Shown one piece after another: positions 8,005 through 17,760 of a DNA stretch of 36,973 bases. A program made the translations under genes and the position numbers. A model generated the notes under the pieces. That model worked only from the letters and a program-made list of their open reading frames with translations. It did not search any database and was not told the DNA's origin. This DNA is from Maribacter sp. ACAM166 (GTDB taxonomy: Bacteria > Bacteroidota > Bacteroidia > Flavobacteriales > Flavobacteriaceae). The stretch lies in assembly GCF_005771495.1 (NCBI RefSeq), contig NZ_VAUW01000040.1:1-36973 (forward strand), read 5' to 3'. Positions within the stretch are counted from its first letter, which is position 1, and each line of letters opens with the position of its first letter.

Positions 8005-9537
8005 ATGAAAAATTTTAAATATATATATATTGCTTTTGGAATTATCGTTTTTACAGCTTGTAGTGATCCTGAAGAGGTAGACCTCGCCCCAGAAGTTATG
8101 GCTGTGGCGAGCGCTGAATTAACCGCTGGTTCCGCAGATTTCTCAAATTACGTTGCTGTTGGTAATTCCTTAACCGCTGGTCTAACTGATGGAGCGCTAT
8201 TTAAGGCAGGTCAAGAAAATTCATTTCCCAATATTTTGTCATCTAAGTTTGCTTTGGTTGGCGGTGGAAGCTTTACGCAACCTTTAACCAATGATAATTT
8301 TGGAGGTCTTGCTGTTGGAGGGGCTAGAATAGCACCTCCAAGGTTCGTTTTTGGAGGTGCAGGCCCAGTAGGTTTAGAAACTTTAATTGGCCCTATAACC
8401 GTTACCACAGACATAGCTTTAAATAACCCTGCAGGCCCATTTAACAATCTTGGTGTGCCACTTGCTAAAAGCTTTCACGTACTAGCGCCTGGTTATGGTA
8501 ATTTAAATAATGTAGCTTTAGGTTTAGCAAATCCGTTTTTTGTAAGAATGACGGGTGCTACTCCAGATGCAAGTATACTGGAAATGGCAGTTGGGCAAGC
8601 ACCAACGTTTTTTTCCTTATGGATAGGTAGCAATGACGTTTTAGGTTATGCGACAAGTGGTGGTGACGGTACTAATCCTATTACGCCAGTTTCAGGCCCT
8701 CCAGGTGTTGGTTTTGACGGTAGTTACGGTGCCGTGGTAGCTACGCTTACGGCCAGTGGTGCTAGTGGAGTTGTTGCCAATATTCCAAATATCATCGATA
8801 TTCCTCATTTTACTACAGTACCTTACAATCCTGTGCCTTTAGATGCTGCAACAGCAGCAGCGGTAAATGGTGCTTATGTGCCATATAATGGTGGTTTGCA
8901 AGCTGCATTTGGAGCTTTGGCAGGAACTGGTCTATTTACACAAGAAGAGTTAGATGCGAGAACAATTAGTTTTGTTGCAGGAGCTAATAATGCTGTAGTA
9001 ATAGAAGATGAAAGTTTAACGGATCTCGGGGCAATAAATCCTGCCTTTGCGGCATTGCCAAAAATCAGACAGGCGACAGCTGCTGATTTGTTAGTTTTAC
9101 CTGCGGCGAGTTTTATTGGTACACTTGCGGTTGAGGGGAATCCATTAACCGTAAACGGAGTTGCTATTCCGCTTGCAGATAAATGGGTGCTTATTCCTAG
9201 TGAGCAAGAAGAAATTGCAATTGCGACTGAAGCTTTTAATCAAATTATTTCATCTGTGTCAAGTCAAGCAGGCTTAGCCTTTGTTGATGCAAATTCTATA
9301 TTAAATCAGGTGGCAAACGGAGGTGTTACAAGTGGGCAATTTACGTTAACTTCTAGTTTAGTTACTGGTAGTGCCTTTTCTTTAGATGGCATACACCCTA
9401 CTGCTAGAGGATATGCATTATTGGCGAATGAATTTATGAAAGCTATCGATGCTACGTATGGCTCTAGTTTCGAGGCATCAGGAAATTTTGTGAATGTAGG
9501 TGATTATCCAACAAATTATGCTCCAACACTTCAATAG
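8005..9537 (+). CDS. GDSL/SGNH-family lipoprotein (lipase/esterase-like)
   Basis: The 510-residue product has a lipoprotein signal peptide (FTAC, Cys19). It then shows the SGNH blocks: block I VAVGNSLTAG with nucleophile Ser55 (GNSL in place of GDSL), block III LWIGSNDVLG, and block V SLDGIHPTARGY with Asp461 and His464. The catalytic triad is therefore present. The middle part is long, with many Gly/Ala-rich loops. It is probably anchored in the outer membrane and may hydrolyse an ester next to the receptor encoded 24 bases upstream. The family call is firm; the substrate is unknown. A perfect hairpin terminator follows. Confidence 0.85.
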   Translation: MKNFKYIYIAFGIIVFTACSDPEEVDLAPEVMAVASAELTAGSADFSNYVAVGNSLTAGLTDGALFKAGQENSFPNILSSKFALVGGGSFTQPLTNDNFGGLAVGGARIAPPRFVFGGAGPVGLETLIGPITVTTDIALNNPAGPFNNLGVPLAKSFHVLAPGYGNLNNVALGLANPFFVRMTGATPDASILEMAVGQAPTFFSLWIGSNDVLGYATSGGDGTNPITPVSGPPGVGFDGSYGAVVATLTASGASGVVANIPNIIDIPHFTTVPYNPVPLDAATAAAVNGAYVPYNGGLQAAFGALAGTGLFTQEELDARTISFVAGANNAVVIEDESLTDLGAINPAFAALPKIRQATAADLLVLPAASFIGTLAVEGNPLTVNGVAIPLADKWVLIPSEQEEIAIATEAFNQIISSVSSQAGLAFVDANSILNQVANGGVTSGQFTLTSSLVTGSAFSLDGIHPTARGYALLANEFMKAIDATYGSSFEASGNFVNVGDYPTNYAPTLQ

Positions 9538-9557
9538 TATGGCATACAAAGTAAAAT

Positions 9558-9588
9558 ACAAAAAGGCACCTAAGAGGTGCCTTTTTGT
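9558..9588. terminator. Rho-independent terminator after the receptor/GDSL operon
   Basis: ACAAAAAGGCACC (9558-9570) pairs perfectly with GGTGCCTTTTTGT (9576-9588) around a TAAGA loop. It closes the operon before the atpD promoter. Confidence 0.85.
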
Positions 9589-9636
9589 ATTAACAAAAAA
9601 CCCAAAAAAACTGTTTTTCTTTAAGATGTAATAACA

Positions 9637-9644
9637 TATCTTTG
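9637..9644 (+). promoter_or_regulatory. -7 box TATCTTTG of the atpDC promoter
   Basis: A perfect match to TAnnTTTG, 60 bases before the atpD ATG. A T-rich tract lies about 20 bases upstream in the -33 position. It is preceded by the 9558-9588 terminator, so atpDC is an independent unit. Confidence 0.6.
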
Positions 9645-9658
9645 CAGCCTGAAAATGA

Positions 9659-11212
<1,554 letters not shown>

Positions 11213-11250
11213 AACTAGTAAGCAGTTGCAGTTCCAGTTTGCACTTTTGC

Positions 11251-11285
11251 TACTGAGTACTGAATACTGAATACTGAATACTGAA
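11251..11285 (+). repeat. Five tandem copies of a 7-bp unit (TACTGAA) between atpD and atpC
   Basis: TACTGAG is followed by four TACTGAA units ending six bases before the atpC ATG. They sit where the ribosome loads on atpC. Slippage could change the leader length. No function is demonstrated. Confidence 0.8.
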
Positions 11286-11290
11286 AAATT

Positions 11291-11569
11291 ATGTATTTAG
11301 AAATTGTATCACCGGAAGCAACCTTATTTGCGGGCGAAGTAACTTCAGTTACAGTCCCAGGTATAAATGGAGAGTTTCAAATGTTGAAAGATCACGCGCC
11401 TATTGTATCCTTACTGCAAGAGGGTAAGGTTAAGTTTACTGGTACTATTACGTTGGAAAAAGAATATGCAGCAAAGTTCGGTAAAGATGAAAACGGAGAT
11501 ACTGTTTTATCTATTTCTAGTGGTACTATTGAATTAAAGAATAATAAGGTTATTGTACTGGCAGATTAG
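11291..11569 (+). CDS. atpC: F1Fo ATP synthase epsilon subunit (short form)
   Basis: The 92-residue protein is the N-terminal beta-sandwich of epsilon (MYLEIVSPEATLFAGEVTSV, GINGEFQMLKDHAPIVSLLQ, ISSGTIELKNNKVIVLAD). The C-terminal two-helix domain, which inhibits ATP hydrolysis in E. coli (about 139 residues), is absent. This short form is common in Bacteroidota, so it is not a truncation. Epsilon joins the gamma stalk to the c-ring. The gene follows atpD after a 78-base gap containing tandem TACTGAA repeats. A terminator shared with the converging XRE gene lies just downstream. Confidence 0.93.
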   Translation: MYLEIVSPEATLFAGEVTSVTVPGINGEFQMLKDHAPIVSLLQEGKVKFTGTITLEKEYAAKFGKDENGDTVLSISSGTIELKNNKVIVLAD

Positions 11570-11590
11570 TATTAAGTTATTATAAAATTG

Positions 11591-11623
11591 AAAAGGTCAT
11601 ACTGTTAAGTATGGCCTTTTTTT
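11591..11623. terminator. Bidirectional terminator between atpC and the XRE gene
   Basis: AAAAGGTCATACT (11591-11603) pairs with AGTATGGCCTTTT (11608-11620), with one G-T pair, around a GTTA loop and followed by a T run. It serves atpC on the plus strand and, with the A-rich left arm, the XRE gene converging at 11622. Confidence 0.8.
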
Positions 11624-11828
11624 ATTTTGCTTGATATGCTAAAATAGCTGCTGGTTGACAGTCTAATGCCTTACAAATTGCCTCTAAGGTAGAAAATCGA
11701 ATAGCCTTTGCTTTACCAGATTTTAAGATGGACAGATTGGCTTCGGTAATACCAATCATTTCTGCAAGCTCCTTACTTTTTAGGTTACGCTCCGATAATA
11801 CGATATCTAGGTTTACAACAATACTCAT
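11622..11828 (-). CDS. Small XRE-family HTH regulator (DUF2975 partner)
   Basis: The 68-residue protein is almost entirely one Cro/CI-type helix-turn-helix: LDIVLSERNLKSKELAEMIG, then ITEANLSILKSGKAKAIRFS and LEAICKALDCQPAAIL. This YozG-like subfamily is regularly encoded next to a DUF2975 membrane protein. Here it follows that gene with a two-base gap, so the two are translated together. It is probably a DNA-binding autoregulator; a perfect inverted repeat in the shared promoter (12356-12370) is a plausible operator. What signal the pair senses is not known. Confidence 0.85.
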   Translation of the reverse strand: MSIVVNLDIVLSERNLKSKELAEMIGITEANLSILKSGKAKAIRFSTLEAICKALDCQPAAILAYQAK

Positions 11829-11830
11829 AG

Positions 11831-12343
11831 TTATATGGTTAGGTCGTTTTCTAGTTGTACTTTATATCCATTCTGGAATATATGTGTTAGAAATAAGGCA
11901 ATCATTCCAAATATTAAATGTAAAATTAGGTTATGCAGGTCACGAAAATCAGTTTTGTTCATTATTGGAAAATGGATAAGCGTGTATAAAACAGGGCCAA
12001 CAATTAAATTTAAGATAGTAAAGAGCTTTAGGTTGTAGATAATATTCTTATTAAAAATAATTTTCCCTTTTAAAGCTTTAAAAACATTAGAAAGTACGTA
12101 GAAAAAAAATACTCCAAAAAATAGACCTAGCGAGATTGTAAGTATGGTGTTGAATTGATAATCACCATTAATAAAAGTACCTGTTAGTGGTATGTCCATT
12201 CTATATCGACCATTACTATGCGCAAAATTATTAGTTATAAATGCAAAGTCAATGTATATAACAAGTAGTAGTATTAGTATCGAAATCATTCTAAATAAAT
12301 AAAAGGCTATAGCAGAAAGCGATTTTGGGTCGAACATTTTCAT
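11831..12343 (-). CDS. DUF2975 family integral membrane protein
   Basis: The 170-residue protein has four predicted membrane helices: near ISILILLLVIYIDFAFI, TILTISLGLFFGVFFFYVL, LFTILNLIVGPVLYTLI and LILHLIFGMIALFLTHIF. Topology, length and the HTH partner fit DUF2975. Such pairs resemble compact membrane-sensor/regulator or toxin-like modules, but the function is not established. The gene is first in a two-gene unit with the XRE regulator and has a good Bacteroidota promoter at 12372-12402. Confidence 0.8.
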   Translation of the reverse strand: MKMFDPKSLSAIAFYLFRMISILILLLVIYIDFAFITNNFAHSNGRYRMDIPLTGTFINGDYQFNTILTISLGLFFGVFFFYVLSNVFKALKGKIIFNKNIIYNLKLFTILNLIVGPVLYTLIHFPIMNKTDFRDLHNLILHLIFGMIALFLTHIFQNGYKVQLENDLTI

Positions 12344-12355
12344 AGTCTAGTGTAT

Positions 12356-12370
12356 TATTGTTTAACAATA
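12356..12370. promoter_or_regulatory. Perfect 15-bp inverted repeat, candidate operator of the DUF2975/XRE unit
   Basis: TATTGTTTAACAATA is a 7-bp inverted repeat with a one-base centre, placed one base downstream of the -7 box on the minus strand, i.e. at the expected transcription start. A further AACAATAAT half-site lies at 12395-12402 near the -33 element. This is the right geometry for autorepression by the XRE protein. Confidence 0.5.
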
Positions 12371-12371
12371 A

Positions 12372-12402
12372 CAAATATACTATAATTATCGATAAACAAT
12401 AA
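12372..12402 (-). promoter_or_regulatory. Promoter of the DUF2975/XRE unit (TTG...TATATTTG)
   Basis: On the minus strand TATATTTG (12379-12372) matches TAnnTTTG. A TTG lies 17 bases upstream as the -33 element. This is one of the best two-element flavobacterial promoters in the window. Confidence 0.6.
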
Positions 12403-12423
12403 TAAAATTAAAAATAAATAGAT

Positions 12424-12957
12424 TTAGCTGGTTCTTAAGGAAATCAATTTCCAGTCTTGGTTGAGTGAATCATACGTACATATATTTTCAAAACCTACGG
12501 AATAATGCGCTCCTAAAGAGCGTGTATTTGTAGCATCAACCTCGGTAATTATAGATTCATAAGTTGGGTAGGATGCTTTTTTCATCACTTCATATAGACC
12601 TCTAAATATGCCTTGTTTTCTATGGTTTTTAGAAATACAGATTTGCCCCATCACTAGGTAATTCTGAATATGTAATCGGTCTAATTCTTGAAACATGGGT
12701 TGTAAGACGGTAATTTCATTTTTAAAGCTTGGCACCATACTTAATGCATAACCAACCACTTTATCATCATCTTTTGCAATGATGTGTGGACAAGCTTCGT
12801 TCATATTCTTTAGCAAATCAAGATTGTGGCTCACGGTAACAAAACCTTCTTGTTCAATTTCTGAAGACGTTACAGCAGATTTTAAATTAATCTGTTGTAA
12901 CGATAGAATTTGCAACAACTCTTCTGTTGTTTTGGCTGTGGTGTAATTGATGTTCAT
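12424..12957 (-). CDS. GNAT-family N-acetyltransferase
   Basis: The 177-residue protein has the GNAT fold. The acetyl-CoA-binding motif A reads MGQICISKNHRKQGIFRGLY (Q/R-x-x-G-x-G/A variant), followed by a strand and helix ending IITEVDATNTRSLGAHYSVGF, the usual motif B region with a late Asn and Gly-Phe. The N-terminal half contains a V-G-Y-A-L strand. It transfers an acetyl group from acetyl-CoA to an amine; the substrate cannot be told. The ATG follows the stop codon of the M61 peptidase gene with no gap (TAAATG), implying translational coupling. Confidence 0.8.
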   Translation of the reverse strand: MNINYTTAKTTEELLQILSLQQINLKSAVTSSEIEQEGFVTVSHNLDLLKNMNEACPHIIAKDDDKVVGYALSMVPSFKNEITVLQPMFQELDRLHIQNYLVMGQICISKNHRKQGIFRGLYEVMKKASYPTYESIITEVDATNTRSLGAHYSVGFENICTYDSLNQDWKLISLRTS

Positions 12958-14754
12958 TTATTCTATTTTCAACCAATCTTTTCGTGCCTCCAGTATTTTT
13001 TTTGAAGGCACCAAGCCATTTGTTTCTTCAAGGTTAATTGAATAGTTTGGGTCAGACTCGAGAATCACTTCTGTTGTTTTTTTGTTCCCATCTCGCTCAA
13101 AGGCTACTTTAAGTGTATCCCCGGGTTTAAATTCTTTAATGAACGCATCAAATTGAATCCCATTTGGAAATGGTTTTCCATTAATTAAAGAAATCACATC
13201 ATCTTTATCTAAACCTGCTTTATAGGCAGGGCTACCAATTGTAGTGTTGCTCTGAACTTTGCCGTTCAAATCATCTGTAATAGATACGGCTGCTCCAAAA
13301 AAGGCTATATCTCTGTTTTTAGTTAATGATATACCAACGGTTTCAAATAGTTCGCTATAGCTTGGCATTTGGCTTTTATAAATATAATTATCAAAGAAAT
13401 TATTCCCAAATGCTTCGCCTGCATATAAATTCAACGATTCATGCAAGTTTTCTATAGTATAGGTTATTTCAGTTTTCCCATAACTGTTCCAAACCTGTTT
13501 CATAAAATCATCTAAATTCAATCCTTTCTCTCTTAAAGATAAATCTAATGCCAAGCCAAGAACACTACCATAAGAATAATAAGAGATAAAGGTATTTTCT
13601 CTATTTACAGGTTCGACTGAAGTTGCAGCATCCACGAACGGCGCTTGATAGCTCATTTCGATAGGATTAAAAAACTGTCTAGCGGGTGAATTCCAAACAG
13701 AGTTAAAGGTGCCGGTCAAACCTTCTACATACGTATCTGGAGACATCAATCCTGCCCTGCAAAGGATAAGATTTGTGTAATAACTAGTAAAGCCTTCGGC
13801 AAACCAAAGTGCGCCACTCATATTGGCATTTTCAAAATCAAAAGGTTCTAGGGTTTTTGGTCGAATACGTTCCACATTCCAACTATGAAAAAATTCATGA
13901 GAAACCGTTCCAATATTACCATTCATACCTCCGTTTGCCAGTGTTCTAGTATTGGTTAAAATGGTTGAATTACGATGTTCCATACCGTCACCTGATGCGT
14001 TGGGTATGTAACATGCTAGAAAAGTATAGTTGCCAAAATCAAATTTAGGCAATGTTCCAAATACATCTTTTTCGGCGAGCACTACTTTTTTTACTTTTTC
14101 AAAATAGGCATCTGCCTCATCTTCAGTACCCGGATCATGCAAGGCAAGCTTTACTGTTTGTTCGTCTATGCTAAATTCTCTTACTTTATGATTGCTCAAT
14201 TCTGTGGGGCTATCCATAAAATAGTAAAGATTAGGTGCGCTATACATGTTGTCTTTTACATGGGGTAGTTGTGTGGCAACCTTCCATTCTAAATCTTCTC
14301 TAGTTTTAAAATCAATTTCAATTGGTCGTTCTCGAAGGGCATGGGCATACATAAAGGTTGCTGGTATATTAAGATGTGCATGGGTCTCGTCTACTTGTGA
14401 ATATGTGCCGTCTCCTCTATTTGCGAATATGGTGTATGTGATTTTTACAGTACCATCATGACCTGAAACGTTCCACTCATATGGATTAGGCCTAATGATT
14501 TTTAAATTATTTCCTTTACCGTCACTAGCCGTAAAATTATAAACATTTTTAGCGAATTCATGTAAGGCATATCGCCCAGGTGAAGTTCTACTCATTCTAA
14601 GCGATAAGGTGTCTGTAGTGATATTCGGAAAACTAGCCGTTACTTCCGCCTCATGATGAACGACATTTTCAAAAGAAATGGTATAAGAATTAGTCTGGGC
14701 ATTAATTGAATTAGCCTGAAATACAAGAAAAAAGAAAAGGAGTAAATAGCGCAT
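12958..14754 (-). CDS. M61-family metallopeptidase with PDZ domain (glycyl aminopeptidase-like)
   Basis: I take ATG 14754 as the start, giving 598 residues with a signal peptide (MRYLLLFFFLVFQANSINAQ); the frame extends 36 codons upstream but those look non-coding. An N-terminal M61 beta domain is followed by the gluzincin site: TVSHEFFHSWNVERIRP (HExxH, with F-F inside) and, 24 residues on, ALWFAEGFTSYYTN with the third zinc ligand Glu. A C-terminal PDZ domain (about residues 455-560: GSPAYKAGLDKDDVISLING) follows. This is the arrangement of PDZ-containing M61 peptidases of Bacteroidota and Proteobacteria, which act in the periplasm or outside on small N-terminal residues. It heads a unit with the GNAT gene. 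A TATCTTCG box lies about 15-22 bases upstream of the chosen start. Confidence 0.88.
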   Translation of the reverse strand: MRYLLLFFFLVFQANSINAQTNSYTISFENVVHHEAEVTASFPNITTDTLSLRMSRTSPGRYALHEFAKNVYNFTASDGKGNNLKIIRPNPYEWNVSGHDGTVKITYTIFANRGDGTYSQVDETHAHLNIPATFMYAHALRERPIEIDFKTREDLEWKVATQLPHVKDNMYSAPNLYYFMDSPTELSNHKVREFSIDEQTVKLALHDPGTEDEADAYFEKVKKVVLAEKDVFGTLPKFDFGNYTFLACYIPNASGDGMEHRNSTILTNTRTLANGGMNGNIGTVSHEFFHSWNVERIRPKTLEPFDFENANMSGALWFAEGFTSYYTNLILCRAGLMSPDTYVEGLTGTFNSVWNSPARQFFNPIEMSYQAPFVDAATSVEPVNRENTFISYYSYGSVLGLALDLSLREKGLNLDDFMKQVWNSYGKTEITYTIENLHESLNLYAGEAFGNNFFDNYIYKSQMPSYSELFETVGISLTKNRDIAFFGAAVSITDDLNGKVQSNTTIGSPAYKAGLDKDDVISLINGKPFPNGIQFDAFIKEFKPGDTLKVAFERDGNKKTTEVILESDPNYSINLEETNGLVPSKKILEARKDWLKIE

Positions 14755-14851
14755 ACAAAGATTTACAGCGAAGATAATAAAGCTTACTCGTGTTTGAAAA
14801 ACTTTGATTTTTATATATGAGATGTTAGCAATGGGTAGGAGTTCTTGATAA

Positions 14852-15250
14852 TCATTCACCAAATTTGGACACGATTGTTTTTGTTATTCTTTTGAAAATA
14901 GTTTCATTGATTGGCTTTAAAATGAAATCGGCCACTAAAGGGCTTTCTATCAGATTTTCAATATCTAATTTGTTGCCAGAAGATGATAATATAAAAACAA
15001 TGCAATTGCTTGAATTAGCTAGTGTTTCAAAATGCTCCATGAATTTCCAACCATTCATAACGGGCATATTAAGATCAAGGAAAATAACATAGTTATTTTC
15101 CTTGATATACTCTTTTTTCAGATAAGTAATAGCCGGTAGGCCATTGGTGAAAGTTGTAATATTACCTTTTATATCTGATGCTTTAATTCCCTTTTCCAAT
15201 AAAAATGTGAATATTGGGTCATCTTCAATCACTAGTATTTGGTACTTCAT
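14852..15250 (-). CDS. Stand-alone CheY-like response regulator
   Basis: The 132-residue protein is a single receiver domain without an output domain. The acid pair is Asp10-Asp11 (LVIEDD), the phosphoacceptor Asp59 (FLDLNMPVMNGW), then FILSSSG with the switch Ser/Thr and the conserved Lys112 (ILKP). Its start codon overlaps the stop of the sensor gene (ATGA), so the two are translationally coupled and surely functionally linked. It may relay phosphate in a phosphorelay or act by protein contact. The Rcp1-like subgroup (MNGWxFMExF) fits. Confidence 0.9.
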   Translation of the reverse strand: MKYQILVIEDDPIFTFLLEKGIKASDIKGNITTFTNGLPAITYLKKEYIKENNYVIFLDLNMPVMNGWKFMEHFETLANSSNCIVFILSSSGNKLDIENLIESPLVADFILKPINETIFKRITKTIVSKFGE

Positions 15251-17523
15251 TCAATTTCCTCGATATCTAATGTATGTGCAGTGTTATCAACTATCTTTTT
15301 AATAATAGAATCAATTTCCTCTGCTGATTTTATGATGTACTGCAACATACGCTCCTTTTCTTCAAATTCCAAATTTTCCTTCTTGTCCCGAATTAAATTA
15401 ATTAACCCCATTAATCTTGCTACGGGAGCTCTTACTATATGAGATTGAGTCCATGCAATTTCTTTGAGTTTCGTATTTTGTTTCTCTATCGCTCTAAGGT
15501 GCAGAATTCGATCTGTTACATCTCGAGTATTTACAACGATACCATTTATGGAGGGTTCATTTAATTGGTTGGTCGCTATGGTTTCCAACCATCGCCAATC
15601 ACCCTCTCCATTCTTAAATCTGAAGGGTTTCATATAAACCTGTCTATTTTTTGTTACCTCCATGAATTGAGCGTATACGGCTTCGTGATCATCAAGATGA
15701 ATATGGTCGAAAGCCGTCGATCCTAATAATTCTTCCGGTGACATTTTTAATGTGTTTTTCGAAGATGGACTTACATAGATGAATTTAGCCTCTTGATCAA
15801 AAATAGCGATTAGTTCAGTTCCTTCCTGAACCAATGTTTTAAAGCGACGTTCACTTTGTTCAAGTTGTAATTCTGATTTTTTCTGCTCAGTAATATCCTT
15901 AGCACTACAATACGCAATTTCATCATCGCTGTTCCAATTAGAAGACCAGAGCATGTGTACTAAATTACCATTCTTGTGAATATATCTATTTTCAAAATAA
16001 GTTTCAATGCTTCCAGAAATAACAGATACTACTGATTTTTGAGAAGCGGGCCTATCTTCATTAAATATAAAATCGATGTATTTTCTGCCAATTAATTCTT
16101 TAGGCGCATAACCCAAAATTCTTTTACAGGCTTCGCTAACGGTTAAAAAATAGCCTTCTTTGTTAAAAGTACAGATAATATCCAATGACGCGTCCATTAT
16201 CCTTTCCAATTCTTCCTTGGCATTCGTAGTAACTTGTTGCGCTAATACCTCTGCAGTGATGTCTTTTGAAAAACAGGTTACGCCAATTAAGTTTCTTTCT
16301 TTATCATATAATGGGTCAAAGGAGGTTAAACCATAAGTTGTCTTCTTTTTCGATGGGTCATGAAATTTTTCTTTAATTGAAAAACGTTCTCCTTTAAGTG
16401 CTCTTTCATAATAAGCTTTCCATTTGTTACTAATTTCTTTATTGAAGTCGTACTCAAATACAAAATCTCCCTCCTTAAATTGATATCCTATATTTCTTTC
16501 AATAAGTTTATGGTAAGAATTATTAGCAATAATCAATCTGAATTCTGTATCCACTGACCACAACAAGTCTTCGGTGCTGTTGATTATGGCTTCTTGGTTG
16601 TTTTTAAGCCTAACTATCTCAGAATTACGGTTTACCTTTTCAGTAATATTTTGAATTGTACCATACATTAATACAGGTTCTTTGCCATTCCATGTTAATA
16701 TTTTACCCTTATCATGAACCCAAAGTATATGTCCTTTTTTATTTTGTATTCTGTACTGAATATCATAAACTTCAGATTTATCGTTAAAACAACTACTCAA
16801 CGCATCCTTAACCATAGATAAATCTGACGGATGAATAAGACTTTCCCATGCGTTTTGACTTAAGGAGTTCATATCATCCTCGTTATGACCAATCATTTTA
16901 AGGCCTTCATCGTTCAGTTTAAAAGAATCATACTTAATATCCCGCTCCCAGATACCAATTTGAGTAGCTTCAACAATGTTATTTAAAAGGTCTCCCTTTC
17001 TTTCTAATTCATTTTTTTGATTTTCTTCGTTTTTTTTTGATTTTCGTAGTTCAAATAATTGAATTACTTGTTGGGCAAGAGTTTTAAGGCCGTTTAGTTG
17101 TACACTATCGAGTTTTTTAGATTGGTAGTCCAGAACGCATAATGTGCCAAGCCGATACCCGTTTGTTGTAGTCAGTGAAACACCCGCATAGAAGCCAATA
17201 GCAGGATTTTCCTTTACAGAGGGGTGATTAGCAAACCGTTTATCAATATGAGTATTTTCGACGACTAGTAAATCCTCGTCCTCTTGGATAAGATATTTAC
17301 AGAAGGATTCTTCTATAGGTGTATAATTAAAATCTAAACCATAATGTGATTTGAAAAATTGTCTTTTTTCATCAACCAGTGATATTAGACTTATTGGTGT
17401 ATTGCAGATGGCAGCAGCAAGAGCAGTAATATCGTTATATAAGTTCTCTTCCTCAGAATCCATAATCTCAAAGGATTCCAATGCTTCAATTCTTTTTTTA
17501 TCTAAAATGTTATTCCCTCTCAT
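15247..17523 (-). CDS. GAF/multi-PAS sensor protein with DHp helices but no ATPase domain
   Basis: The 758-residue cytoplasmic protein has no membrane segments. A GAF domain (about 22-160: ISLVDEKRQFFKSHYGLDF, GTLCVLDYQSKKL) is followed by four PAS/PAC units (about 185-295, 300-420, 430-550 and 560-680; WVHDKGKILTWNG, RFKNGEGDWRWLETIATN). A helical hairpin (685-750) with the H-box WTQSHIVRAPVARLMGL (His695) follows. The protein stops at 758, with no N, G1, F or G2 boxes of a HATPase_c domain. It thus looks like a histidine kinase with the catalytic half missing, and there is no fragment of that domain downstream: the response regulator overlaps directly by four bases. It may dimerise, sense, and accept phosphate from another kinase. 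The GAF N-terminus could bind a small ligand or chromophore. Confidence 0.85.
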   Translation of the reverse strand: MRGNNILDKKRIEALESFEIMDSEEENLYNDITALAAAICNTPISLISLVDEKRQFFKSHYGLDFNYTPIEESFCKYLIQEDEDLLVVENTHIDKRFANHPSVKENPAIGFYAGVSLTTTNGYRLGTLCVLDYQSKKLDSVQLNGLKTLAQQVIQLFELRKSKKNEENQKNELERKGDLLNNIVEATQIGIWERDIKYDSFKLNDEGLKMIGHNEDDMNSLSQNAWESLIHPSDLSMVKDALSSCFNDKSEVYDIQYRIQNKKGHILWVHDKGKILTWNGKEPVLMYGTIQNITEKVNRNSEIVRLKNNQEAIINSTEDLLWSVDTEFRLIIANNSYHKLIERNIGYQFKEGDFVFEYDFNKEISNKWKAYYERALKGERFSIKEKFHDPSKKKTTYGLTSFDPLYDKERNLIGVTCFSKDITAEVLAQQVTTNAKEELERIMDASLDIICTFNKEGYFLTVSEACKRILGYAPKELIGRKYIDFIFNEDRPASQKSVVSVISGSIETYFENRYIHKNGNLVHMLWSSNWNSDDEIAYCSAKDITEQKKSELQLEQSERRFKTLVQEGTELIAIFDQEAKFIYVSPSSKNTLKMSPEELLGSTAFDHIHLDDHEAVYAQFMEVTKNRQVYMKPFRFKNGEGDWRWLETIATNQLNEPSINGIVVNTRDVTDRILHLRAIEKQNTKLKEIAWTQSHIVRAPVARLMGLINLIRDKKENLEFEEKERMLQYIIKSAEEIDSIIKKIVDNTAHTLDIEEIE

Positions 17524-17748
17524 ACATTCATCTAATAAATTGTATTTTCCTATTTTAAAAAATCTTTACAAGTAGGAAAATTCCTTAAAAAAGTGTGCAA
17601 ACATATACTTTCTTAAGTATCTAATAGTCAGTTTGATTATTTATTATAATAGCTGGGTGTAATACATAAAACCCATGTACCTTAATATAGGGTGCAGTAA
17701 TATTTTTGTCAATTCCATAATTACATGCATTTCATTTAATAGAAAAGC

Positions 17749-17756
17749 TATTTTTG
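17749..17756 (+). promoter_or_regulatory. -7 box TATTTTTG upstream of bioF
   Basis: A perfect TAnnTTTG match four bases before the bioF ATG, which would give a leaderless or nearly leaderless mRNA. A second copy, TATTTTTG at 17701-17708, would leave a leader of about 45 bases and is the alternative. Confidence 0.4.
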
Positions 17757-17760
17757 TTGC

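Noticed and set aside
11251..11285. Short CRISPR-like array
   Set aside because: Units are 7 bp and contiguous without spacers: a simple tandem repeat.
14755..14862. 36-residue N-terminal extension of the M61 peptidase
   Set aside because: The internal ATG at 14754 is followed at once by a clear signal peptide, while the extension overlaps the response-regulator end and looks non-coding.
17524..17760. Biotin-repressor (BirA-type) operator before bioF
   Set aside because: I looked for a long inverted repeat with TTGTAAAC-type arms and found none; only -7-like boxes are visible.
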